DNA of 64,000 bases, from the NCBI GenBank assembly GCA_037034305.1, contig JBAGJY010000003.1, forward strand, positions 1 through 64,000, given 5' to 3'. The first letter of the stretch is position 1; each line of letters begins with the position of its first letter. This DNA is from Streptantibioticus_A sp037034305. Its GTDB lineage: Bacteria > Actinomycetota > Actinomycetes > Streptomycetales > Streptomycetaceae. The translations under genes and the position numbers were made by a program. The notes under the pieces are model-generated. The model did not search any database, was not told the DNA's origin, and was given only the letters and a program-made list of their open reading frames with translations. Positions 1 to 7,551 of the stretch are shown in pieces.

Positions 1-1
1 T

Positions 2-1309
2 CGGGATGACGAGCGTGGTGGGTTCCGTCGCGATGACCGTCGGGATGAGCGTCCCCGTTACGACCGTCCGCGCGACGACCGCCGCGATGACCGGCCCCGC
101 GAGGATCGGCCCAGGCACGACCGTCCCCGCCGCGATGATGAGCGCGGCGGTTTCCGCCGGGACGAGCGCCGGGACGACCGGCGTGGTGACCGTCGCGAGG
201 AGCACCCCCGTGCGGGCGCCCGGCGCGACGACCAGCGCGGCGGCCGTGGGGGCGGCTACGGGCGCAAGGACGATGAGCGGGGCCGCGAGCGGCGTACCTA
301 CTCGCCGGGGCGCGGCCGGTTCGAGAATCGGGGCCGGGACGAGTCGCGTGAGGAGCGGCAGGCCGTCAAGCGGCTGCCGATCCCGGAGGACGTGACCGGT
401 CAGGAGATCGACAAGAGCGTCCGCCAGGAGTTGCAGAGCCTGCCGAAGACTCTGGCGGAGGATGTCGCGCGGAACCTGGTGATGGTGGCCCGGCTGCTCG
501 ACACCGATCCGGAACAGGCGTACGCCTACGCGAAGGTGGCGTTCCGTCTGGCCTCCAGGGTGGCGGCCGTTCGTGAGGCGATGGGTTTCGCGGCGTACTC
601 GACGGCGCGGTACTCCGAGGCGCTCGCCGAGTTCCGGGCCGCGCGCCGGATGACGGGCAGCGCGGAGCTGTGGCCGGTGATGGCGGACTGCGAGCGTGGC
701 CTTGGGCGCCCGGAGCGGGCCTTGGCGATGGCCGGTGAACCGGAGGTGCAGAAGCTGGACCGTGCGGGCCAGGTCGAGATGCGGCTGGTCGCCGCGGGCG
801 CCCGGCGCGACATGGGCCAGGCCGACGCTGCCGTGGTGACGCTGCAGAGTTCGGAGCTGGCGTCGAACGCCGTACACCCGTGGACGGCGCGGCTGCGCTA
901 CGCGTACGCGGACGCGCTGCTGGCCGTAGGCCGTGCGGACGAGGCCCGGGAGTGGTTCGGCAAGGCGCTGGAGGCCGACCAGAACGGCACCACGGACGCG
1001 TCGGACCGGCTGGCGGAGCTGGACGGCGTCGAGTTCGTGGACGCGCTCGACCTGTCCGCTGAGGAGGCGGAGGAAGCCGAAGCGGCGGACGAGGCCGCGG
1101 AGGCCGAGGCCGACCGCCCCGACCGGGAAGCGGAGGCTGAGCCGGAGGCCAAGTCCGACGCCGCCCAGGAGCCGCGGGCGGCCAGGGCCACCAAGCCGGA
1201 ACCACGGGCTGAGTCGGAACCGCAGGCGGAATCGGAGCCGAAGGAGGGCGAGGTGGCCCCGTCCGCCTTCCTGGACGACCCGTTCAAGGAGCCCGGCGGA
1301 CAGGCCTGA
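2..1309 (+). CDS. TPR-like protein with R/D/G-rich N-terminus (5' partial)
   Basis: The reading frame is open from the first complete codon of the window, so the start lies outside it. About 125 codons of Arg/Asp/Gly-rich low-complexity sequence (RDDR, RDER and RPRD repeats) lead into an alpha-helical domain from about position 392, with TPR-like helices (AYAYAKVAFRLASRV, LRYAYADALLAVGRADEA). The protein ends in an acidic Glu/Ala tail. ATG codons inside the low-complexity part are in other frames. Streptomyces carry a similar TPR protein beside the DUF1015 and HAD genes. The basic arm could bind nucleic acid, which is inference. No enzymatic motif is visible. Confidence 0.8.
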   Translation, partial: RDDERGGFRRDDRRDERPRYDRPRDDRRDDRPREDRPRHDRPRRDDERGGFRRDERRDDRRGDRREEHPRAGARRDDQRGGRGGGYGRKDDERGRERRTYSPGRGRFENRGRDESREERQAVKRLPIPEDVTGQEIDKSVRQELQSLPKTLAEDVARNLVMVARLLDTDPEQAYAYAKVAFRLASRVAAVREAMGFAAYSTARYSEALAEFRAARRMTGSAELWPVMADCERGLGRPERALAMAGEPEVQKLDRAGQVEMRLVAAGARRDMGQADAAVVTLQSSELASNAVHPWTARLRYAYADALLAVGRADEAREWFGKALEADQNGTTDASDRLAELDGVEFVDALDLSAEEAEEAEAADEAAEAEADRPDREAEAEPEAKSDAAQEPRAARATKPEPRAESEPQAESEPKEGEVAPSAFLDDPFKEPGGQA

Positions 1310-1330
1310 GCCGACCGCGACACGGACACA

Positions 1331-1362
1331 AGGGCGCCCCGCACCACTCGGCGGGGCGCCCT
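1331..1362. terminator. Bidirectional hairpin terminator
   Basis: A perfect 12-bp stem (AGGGCGCCCCGC / GCGGGGCGCCCT) with an 8-nt loop sits between two convergent genes that end 22 bp and 10 bp away. It probably serves both. There is no long T-tract, which is usual in this genus. Confidence 0.75.
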
Positions 1363-1371
1363 CCCGTCTGC

Positions 1372-2700
1372 TCAGCCGAGTTCGAGGCTCCGCAGCACCA
1401 GGCCGGAAGCCGGTTTGGGGCCGAACGAGGTGGACTTGTGCGGCATCATCACGCCCTGCCGGGCAAGTTCCAGCACGGTCGCCTCGGGAACCGGATGCAT
1501 CAACACCGCTGTGCCGCCCAGCCGTTCGGCCTGCCGGACGGCGGCCGTCGCGTCGTGTACGTAGCCGATGTGCTCGGGGGAGTCCGGCACTTGCCAGAGG
1601 CGGTCTATCAGGACGCTGTGCAGCACGGTGGCATCCAGAAGACGCCAGGCCTCGGGGCGGTCATGGGGCACCGACTCCGCGATCACGCGCTGGTCAGGGC
1701 AGGTGAGCAGGTGGAACGAGCCGTCGCCAGCGATGAGGTAGGTGTTCCCGTCCGCCTCCCTGGTCGCCGCCAGCGCGTCCAGGGCTGCCGGAAGCGGCCC
1801 TGGCACCGTCTCCACCTGGAACACGCCGCGGACCGCCGCCAGTGCCTGCGGGACGGGCATCCGCTGCAGCACCCGGTGAATCGCCCGGACCCGCAGCGGA
1901 TAGCGCGTGGTGTCCACCAGGAGCACCAGGCCGTGGTCCCACGGTCCGGCCGCGCCGGTGCACCGTTGTTCGTCGCGCAGCCGCAGATAGGTCGCCCAGC
2001 GGTGGTGCCCGTCGGCGATCAGGGCCTGCCGGGGGGCCAGGTCGGCGTCGATGGCGGCGATCTGCTGGGAGTCGGTGATCGCCCACAGCCGGTGCCGGGT
2101 GCCGTCCTCGGTGGTGGTCGTCAGCAGCGGTGGCTGCTGCGCGGTGCGCTCCACAAGCCGCGTGGTGACGCTGCCGCCGTGCCCGCCGGATCCGTTGTAG
2201 TCGCCGCCGCCGTCGCCGCGGTAGGCGAGCAGCAGCGGCTCCAGGTTGGCGCCGGTGGCCCGCATCAGCCCGGCCCGGTCGGCGACCGGCTCCGGCATCA
2301 CGTCCTCGTGCGGCAGCACGACGTGCTCGTCCGGGGTGGTCAGCCGCAGGGCGCCGATCAGGCCGCGTTGCAGGCCGGAGGCGTCGCTGTACTGCTCGTA
2401 CACGTACAGGGCCGGTTCCGGATCCGCGGCGAGCACGCCCTCCTCAAGCCAGTGGCGCAGGGTGCGGGCGGCCTGCGCGTGGCGGTCGGCGGGGTCGCCG
2501 GACTGCGGGAGGATCAACCGGACGATGTTGTGCGGGTCGGCGGTCTCCAACTGGTGCAGTCCGTCCGGCCGGACCACGACGTCGTACGGTGGCGAGGTGA
2601 CCGCGGACAGGCTACCGACCCGGTCGGGGACGTAGCGCAGGCCGCGGAAGGGCGCGAGCCGGAGACCGCGCGGTTGCGCGGATGGTCCTGAAGTGCTCAT
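1372..2700 (-). CDS. DUF1015 family protein
   Basis: This 442-residue protein matches the DUF1015 family in length and layout. The N-terminal LAPFRGLRYVPDRVG and SPPYDVV stretch is characteristic, followed by the central ADGHHRWATYLRLRDEQ with its conserved DGHHR motif. The C-terminus carries MPHKSTSFGPKPASGLV. DUF1015 proteins are cytosolic and widespread; I do not assign a biochemical role here. The gene is divergent from the HAD phosphatase and convergent with the TPR gene. A short Gly-rich insertion (GDGGGDYNGSGGHGG) is a lineage-specific loop. Start is the ATG at 2700. Confidence 0.85.
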   Translation of the reverse strand: MSTSGPSAQPRGLRLAPFRGLRYVPDRVGSLSAVTSPPYDVVVRPDGLHQLETADPHNIVRLILPQSGDPADRHAQAARTLRHWLEEGVLAADPEPALYVYEQYSDASGLQRGLIGALRLTTPDEHVVLPHEDVMPEPVADRAGLMRATGANLEPLLLAYRGDGGGDYNGSGGHGGSVTTRLVERTAQQPPLLTTTTEDGTRHRLWAITDSQQIAAIDADLAPRQALIADGHHRWATYLRLRDEQRCTGAAGPWDHGLVLLVDTTRYPLRVRAIHRVLQRMPVPQALAAVRGVFQVETVPGPLPAALDALAATREADGNTYLIAGDGSFHLLTCPDQRVIAESVPHDRPEAWRLLDATVLHSVLIDRLWQVPDSPEHIGYVHDATAAVRQAERLGGTAVLMHPVPEATVLELARQGVMMPHKSTSFGPKPASGLVLRSLELG

Positions 2701-2799
2701 CAGAGCATGCTATGTGCCCGACGGCGATCTGTGATCACCGGTTGGGAAGATGCGTCAGAACCGCGCGCGAAGCGCGGCGACACAAGGGAGCGACGAGCG

Positions 2800-3831
2800 A
2801 TGAACCGGCAGACCCCGCGGACCCGGCCGAGCGGCAGCCAGCGGCCGTTGCACACGGCCTACGACACCGCACTGCTGGACCTCGACGGGGTGGTGTACGC
2901 GGGCGGTACCGCGATCGCGTACGCGGTGGCTTCGCTGGGCACCGCACGTGACGCCGGTATGCACCTCGCGTACGTCACCAACAACGCGCTGCGCACCCCC
3001 GACGCGGTGGCCGGACATCTGACGGAGTTGGGCGTTCCGGCGCAGCCGCAGGACGTGATCACCTCGGCCCAGGCGGTGGCCCGGTTGATCGCGGACGAGG
3101 TGCCGTCGGGTTCGAGGGTGCTGGCGATCGGCGGGGAGGGGCTGCGGGTCGCGCTGCGGGAGCGCGCACTGGTACCGGTGGACTCGGCGGACGACGATCC
3201 GGCCGCGGTGGTGCAGGGCTACGGCGGCCCCGAACTGGCCTGGGGGCGGCTGGCGGAGGCCTCGCTGGCGGTTGCCCGCGGGGTGCCCTGGTACGCGTCC
3301 AACACCGACCTGACAATTCCCAGCCCCCGCGGCATCCTGCCCGGCAACGGCGCGGCGGTGGCGGTGGTACGCATCGCCACCGGCGGCGAACCGAAGGTCG
3401 CGGGCAAGCCGCAGCCGCCGATGCACCGGGAAACGATCCTGCGCACCGGCGCGCGGCGACCCCTGGTGGTCGGCGACCGGCTGGACACCGACATCGAGGG
3501 CGCGTACGTCGGCGAGGTGGACTCACTGCTCGTGTTCACCGGCGTGACCACGCCGACGCAGCTTGTGGCGGCCGAGCCGCGGCACCGGCCCACGTATCTC
3601 GCCGCCGACCTGCGCGGACTGCTCACGCCGCAGCCGGACGTCGAGCCTGAAGGCAGCGGCTTCCGGTGCGGCGGCTGGACCGCCTCTGCGGACACCGACC
3701 GGCTGCGCGTCGAGGGCCAGGGGGAACCGTACGACGGGTTGCGGGCGCTGTGCGCGGCGGCCTGGACGGCGGCGGGCGGGTCGGCCTGTGAGCTGGACGC
3801 GGGCAAGGCGCTGGGGCAGTTGGGCCTGTAG
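2800..3831 (+). CDS. HAD-IIA family hydrolase (NagD-like phosphatase)
   Basis: A 343-residue HAD-superfamily phosphatase of subclass IIA. Motif I is LLDLDGVVYAGG (nucleophile Asp), motif II lies in YVTNNALRTP, and motif III/IV is VVGDRLDTDIEGA. The Lys-containing GNGAAVAVV...KVAGKPQPPMH stretch matches the NagD/p-nitrophenylphosphatase pattern. The substrate cannot be told from sequence; relatives act on small phosphorylated metabolites. The open frame extends upstream to 2707, but AAGGGAG at 2784-2790 is well placed for the ATG at 2800, and the extra residues look non-coding. The C-terminal ~60 residues after the HAD core are an extension of unknown role. Confidence 0.85.
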   Translation: MNRQTPRTRPSGSQRPLHTAYDTALLDLDGVVYAGGTAIAYAVASLGTARDAGMHLAYVTNNALRTPDAVAGHLTELGVPAQPQDVITSAQAVARLIADEVPSGSRVLAIGGEGLRVALRERALVPVDSADDDPAAVVQGYGGPELAWGRLAEASLAVARGVPWYASNTDLTIPSPRGILPGNGAAVAVVRIATGGEPKVAGKPQPPMHRETILRTGARRPLVVGDRLDTDIEGAYVGEVDSLLVFTGVTTPTQLVAAEPRHRPTYLAADLRGLLTPQPDVEPEGSGFRCGGWTASADTDRLRVEGQGEPYDGLRALCAAAWTAAGGSACELDAGKALGQLGL

Positions 3832-3844
3832 GCCCGAGCCGGAG

Positions 3845-4192
3845 CTACAGGAGGGAGCGCAGGCGCAGCAGGTCGAGCAGCCCGGCCTCCAGCTTGACCC
3901 GGCCGCTCGCCCAGGCCTTGGCGAAGTGCATGTCGCCGTTGACCAGCGCCACCAGGTCGTCGCCCGCCATGGACAGCCGGATCTGGGCGCGCTCGGGCGG
4001 CGGTCCCGGCACCGTGACCACGTCCCGGATGTGGCCGTCCGCGAGACGCCCCATGAAGGTGATGTCGAGATCGGTGATACGGCAGCTCAACGAGCGGTCG
4101 AGGGCGGCGGCGCTGCGTACGTCGCCCTCGGCCTGGGCGAGGTTCTCCGACAGCCGGTCGAGTGCGCTGCGGCACTCCTCGATGGTCGCCAT
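3845..4192 (-). CDS. SCP2 sterol-binding domain protein
   Basis: A 115-residue single-domain protein of the SCP2 type. The family pattern is the beta-strand stretch ITDLDITFMGRLADGHI followed by the amphipathic segment GDDLVALVNGDMHFAKAWASGRVKLEAG. Family members bind lipids or hydrophobic ligands in the cytosol; the ligand here is unknown. The ATG at 4192 is preceded by AGGAG at about 9 nt; longer readings add residues without coding character. It converges on the HAD gene, with 13 bp between stops. Confidence 0.8.
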   Translation of the reverse strand: MATIEECRSALDRLSENLAQAEGDVRSAAALDRSLSCRITDLDITFMGRLADGHIRDVVTVPGPPPERAQIRLSMAGDDLVALVNGDMHFAKAWASGRVKLEAGLLDLLRLRSLL

Positions 4193-4431
4193 CGGTGGGC
4201 TGCTCCTGTGTCGCTGGTACGTGCATCGGCGGTGCCCGTTGCGTGGGCACGTACCGGCGACCGTACACCTGCGCAGCGGTACGGCGGTCGGACAGCGGGC
4301 GCGGCTGTGGCCACGGTCGGGTTCCGCGGTCTTTCCAGGGGTTTTCCAGGGGCTTTCGCACGACGGAAGCAGGGTGGCACAGGGTAGCGTCATGACCATC
4401 GGCGTTAAAGGTGAGGCGAGGAGTGAGGGCA

Positions 4432-5184
4432 TTGCGTGACGCGTTGCGCACCTGTCTGCAGATCGCGGGGGGCTTGACCGAGGCGACCCGACGGCGGGCG
4501 ACGGGAGCGGCTCGGGAACTTCTGGACCAAGCCGGGATAGACGTGGACACGCTCCAGAAGAAGATCGGCGAGCGGATCCCGCCTGAGGTGCAGACGCTCG
4601 CGGACGAACTCGTCGCCTCCGGGCGGGCCAATCGCGATCTGCTGCTCGGCCTGATCAGGGAAGAGGCCGACAAGACGATGGTCCGGGTCAGCCGTCTCGC
4701 GGACGAGGTGACCAAGGTCGGCGTGATCCTGGAGGCGCTGGAGCGCCGGGTGCGCAACCTGGAGGGCGAGCCCGAGGAGCCGACCGGACCGGCTGCCCCG
4801 CCCGAGCCGCCGGTGACACCGCGCGAGCGGGTGCGGGTGGACGAGGATCGGACACCGCAGCCGCCGAGGAAGACGGCACCGGCGGCGAAGAAGGCGACCG
4901 CTGCCGCGAGGAAGACCACCGCCCCCGCGAAGAAGACGGCGGCGAAGAAGTCCCCCGCGAAGACCACGACGAAGAAGACAGCGGCGGCCGAGGAGGCAGC
5001 CGCGGCGAAGAAGACAGCGACCGCCAGGAAGTCGACAACGGCGAACAAGACCACGGCGGAGAAGACAGCCGCGAAGAAGACGGCCGCGAAGAAGGCATCG
5101 ACGGCGAAGAAGACGGCGGCCGGGAAGAAGTCGACGGCGCGTCCGCCACAGGGGAAGGGAAGCGGGGGTCCGGGAGATGACTGA
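4432..5184 (+). CDS. Phasin-like coiled-coil protein with histone H1-like Lys/Ala tail
   Basis: The first ~110 residues are helical and phasin-like (ALRTCLQIAGGLTEATRRR, LQKKIGERIPPEVQTLADEL, then a heptad-rich VSRLADEVTKVGVILEALERR). The C-terminal ~110 residues are low-complexity Lys/Ala/Thr repeats built on KKTAAKK and KKTA units, like histone H1 or the PhaF tail. Such tails bind DNA non-specifically; a nucleoid- or granule-linked role is inference. The TTG at 4432 has AGGAG 8 nt upstream. GTG codons at 4411 and 4423 are alternatives but lack a usable site. The stop overlaps the next gene's ATG. Confidence 0.75.
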   Translation: MRDALRTCLQIAGGLTEATRRRATGAARELLDQAGIDVDTLQKKIGERIPPEVQTLADELVASGRANRDLLLGLIREEADKTMVRVSRLADEVTKVGVILEALERRVRNLEGEPEEPTGPAAPPEPPVTPRERVRVDEDRTPQPPRKTAPAAKKATAAARKTTAPAKKTAAKKSPAKTTTKKTAAAEEAAAAKKTATARKSTTANKTTAEKTAAKKTAAKKASTAKKTAAGKKSTARPPQGKGSGGPGDD

Positions 5185-5554
5185 CCAGCCGGCCGCCGAC
5201 GACACCGCCGAGGAGACCGCCGAGGGCGCAGCGGAGCCGGAATCGGAACGCTCGGCCAGCACCGCACCCGGATCCGAAGCATCCGCCGACCCCAACCCCG
5301 GTCCCGAACTCGAACCGGAACCGGAACCGGAACCGTCCCCCGGACCCCAGCCCCTCGGCATCACCCTCGAAGCCACCGGAAACACCCAGGTGGACGCGCT
5401 GCTGGAACGGCTGGCGGACGCGGACGACCTGCCCACCGAGCACCACATCGAGGTGTACGAGGATGTACACCGAGGGTTGCGGGACGCCCTCACCGCACTT
5501 GATTCCCGGCCAGGGCCGCCCGGCCCGGGCCAGAGACACGACGACAGGAGCTGA
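5177..5554 (+). CDS. Small acidic Pro/Glu-rich conserved protein
   Basis: A 125-residue protein whose first ~60 residues are acidic and disordered, with EP repeats. A short folded C-terminal segment follows (ITLEATGNTQVDALLERLADADDLP, then EVYEDVHRGLRDAL). The ATG overlaps the end of the Lys/Ala-tail gene by 8 bp, so the two are translationally coupled, and tlyA starts 7 bp after the stop. The C-terminal helix pair is what I would expect to be conserved. No function is assigned. The acidic protein next to a strongly basic partner suggests they could interact, which is speculation. Confidence 0.7.
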   Translation: MTDQPAADDTAEETAEGAAEPESERSASTAPGSEASADPNPGPELEPEPEPEPSPGPQPLGITLEATGNTQVDALLERLADADDLPTEHHIEVYEDVHRGLRDALTALDSRPGPPGPGQRHDDRS

Positions 5555-5561
5555 ACCGAGC

Positions 5562-6377
5562 GTGGCAGGACAGGCAAGACGGCGCCTCGACGCGGAGCTG
5601 GTACGCCGTGGACTCGCGCGTTCGCGCGAGCACGCCGCCCAGTTGATCGCCGCGGGGAGGGTGACCGTGGGCGGGGCCACTGCCACGAAGTCCGCCACCC
5701 AGGTGGAGACCAGCGCCGCGCTGGTCGTCACGAAGGACGAGGCCGATCCGGACTACGTCTCCCGTGGCGGGCACAAACTCGCGGGCGCGCTGGCCGCGTT
5801 CACCCCGCTGGGATTGCGCGTCGAGGGCCGTCGTTGTCTGGACGCGGGAGCGTCGACCGGTGGCTTCACCGATGTGCTGCTGCGGGCCGGGGCGGCGCAC
5901 GTGGTCGCGGTGGACGTGGGCTACGGTCAACTCGCCTGGTCGTTGCAGAGCGATGAACGGGTCACCGTCAAGGACCGTACCAACGTACGTGAGTTGACGC
6001 TGGAGCAGATCGACGGCGAGCCGGTGGACGTGGTCGTCGGCGACCTGTCGTTCATCCCGCTCGGCCTCGTGCTGCCCGCGCTGGTGCGGTGCGGTGCGCC
6101 GGACGCCGACCTGGTGCTGATGGTCAAGCCGCAGTTCGAGGTGGGCAAGGAGCGGCTGGGCAGCGGCGGGGTGGTTCGCAGTCCGCAGCTGCGGGCCGAG
6201 GCGGTGCGGGGGGTGGCCGCGCAGGCGGCCGAGCTGGGGCTCGGGGTGCTCGCAGTGACCGCCAGCCCGTTGCCGGGGCCGTCGGGAAACGTCGAATATT
6301 TTCTGTGGCTGCGCGCCGGGGCGCCAGAACTCGACCCGGCGGACGTGGATCGAGCCGTAGCGGAGGGGCCTCGTTGA
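5562..6377 (+). CDS. tlyA: TlyA family rRNA (cytidine-2'-O)-methyltransferase
   Basis: A 271-residue protein with an N-terminal S4 RNA-binding domain (RLDAELVRRGLARSREHAAQ) and a FtsJ/TlyA methyltransferase domain. Visible motifs are CLDAGASTGGFTDVLL (SAM site), DVGYGQLAW, DLSFIPLGLVLPAL and MVKPQFEVGKERLG, which carries the catalytic Lys. In mycobacteria TlyA methylates 16S and 23S rRNA and its loss gives capreomycin resistance. The GTG start at 5562 has AGGAG 11 nt upstream; the frame is open to 5463 but that part overlaps the previous gene. Its stop overlaps the NAD kinase start. Confidence 0.9.
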   Translation: MAGQARRRLDAELVRRGLARSREHAAQLIAAGRVTVGGATATKSATQVETSAALVVTKDEADPDYVSRGGHKLAGALAAFTPLGLRVEGRRCLDAGASTGGFTDVLLRAGAAHVVAVDVGYGQLAWSLQSDERVTVKDRTNVRELTLEQIDGEPVDVVVGDLSFIPLGLVLPALVRCGAPDADLVLMVKPQFEVGKERLGSGGVVRSPQLRAEAVRGVAAQAAELGLGVLAVTASPLPGPSGNVEYFLWLRAGAPELDPADVDRAVAEGPR

Positions 6378-7285
6378 GCGGATCGAATTCGTCGGACGAC
6401 CGCACCGTCTTCCTGCTGGCGCACACCGGCCGTCCGGCGGCCGTGCGCAGCGCCGAGCGCGTCGTACAGGGGTTGCTGCGCTGCGGGATAGGCGTACGGA
6501 TCCTCGCCGAGGAGGCGGTCGATCTGCCGCTGCCGCCGTCGGTGGACGTGGTGGAGTCCCGGCAGGACGCGGTGGACGGCTGTGAGCTGCTCGTCGTGCT
6601 CGGTGGCGACGGAACGCTGCTGCGCGGTGCGGAGTTCGCGCGGGCGTCCGGCGTGCCGATGCTCGGGGTGAACCTGGGGCGGGTGGGCTTCCTGGCGGAG
6701 GCCGAGCGCGACGACCTCGACAAGGTGGTGGACCGGGTGGTCACCCGGGCCTACGAGGTCGAGGAGCGGATGACGCTGGACGTGCTGGTGCGGGAGAACG
6801 GCACCGTGGTGCACACCGACTGGGCGCTCAACGAGGCGTCGGTCGAGAAGGCGGCACGGGAGCGGATGCTGGAGGTCGTCACCGAGGTGGACGGGCGGCC
6901 GGTGACCGGTTTCGGCGGTGACGGGGTGGTGTTCGCGACGCCGACCGGTTCGACCGCTTATGCGTTCTCGGCCGGGGGGCCGGTGGTGTGGCCGGAGGTG
7001 GAGGCGCTGCTGATGGTGCCGATCAGCGCTCATGCGCTGTTCGCCAAACCGCTGGTGACCTCGCCGCGTTCGGTACTGGCGGTGGAGGTCCAGCCGAAGA
7101 CGCCGCACGGCGTGCTGTGGTGTGACGGTCGCCGTACGGTTCCGCTTCCAGCGGGGGCGCGGGTTGAGGTACGGCGCGGCGCCGTACCAGTGCGCTTGGC
7201 GCGCTTGCACCATGCGTCGTTCACCGATCGGCTCGTCGCCAAGTTCGCGCTGCCGGTGGCGGGTTGGCGCGGGGCGCCCCACTAG
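6374..7285 (+). CDS. nadK: NAD kinase
   Basis: ATP-dependent NAD kinase of 303 residues, making NADP in the cytosol. The GGDG motif is in LLVVLGGDGTLLRGAEFA. Further family signatures are GVNLGRVGFLAEAE, LNEASVEKAARERMLEV and TGSTAYAFSAGGPVVWP. The TTG at 6374 overlaps the tlyA stop (TTGA) and has GGAGGGG 6 nt upstream, which decides the start. A tlyA-nadK-recN order is common in actinobacteria. Confidence 0.92.
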   Translation: MSGSNSSDDRTVFLLAHTGRPAAVRSAERVVQGLLRCGIGVRILAEEAVDLPLPPSVDVVESRQDAVDGCELLVVLGGDGTLLRGAEFARASGVPMLGVNLGRVGFLAEAERDDLDKVVDRVVTRAYEVEERMTLDVLVRENGTVVHTDWALNEASVEKAARERMLEVVTEVDGRPVTGFGGDGVVFATPTGSTAYAFSAGGPVVWPEVEALLMVPISAHALFAKPLVTSPRSVLAVEVQPKTPHGVLWCDGRRTVPLPAGARVEVRRGAVPVRLARLHHASFTDRLVAKFALPVAGWRGAPH

Positions 7286-7357
7286 TGCGGGTCGCGTGAG
7301 GTCGCGGTCAGGTCCCCTTCCCGCCCACCCGCCCGTTGCCGCGGAAACCGGCAGAAG

Positions 7358-7448
7358 GGGGTGGGTCGGGGGTGTCCCCGCAGCGACCCCACGAACCACC
7401 GCAACCGTGGAGTCAACCTGGAGCGAGGAGACACCCCCGACCCACCCC
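7358..7448. repeat. Long inverted repeat upstream of recN
   Basis: Two 22-nt arms (7358-7379 and 7427-7448) are complementary at 21 of 22 positions, separated by 47 nt. The arms are built on GGGTGGGTCGGGGGTGTC. It lies between the nadK stop and the recN start, about 100 bp before recN. It could form a terminator for the upstream operon or a structured recN leader; the G-runs could also form quadruplexes. Confidence 0.6.
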
Positions 7449-7551
7449 CGACCCCGAAAGCACCGTGCGCGACGTCAAGCCCGCGCTGGGGGTAACGGGG
7501 GGAGGGTGGGCGAACCCCACGCACCCCAGGCGGAGCCGTATCCTCGGTGCC

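Noticed and set aside
3219..5282. A 687-codon open frame on the minus strand
   Set aside because: It runs antisense to the HAD, SCP2 and Lys/Ala-tail genes and is a by-product of high GC; its composition is implausible.
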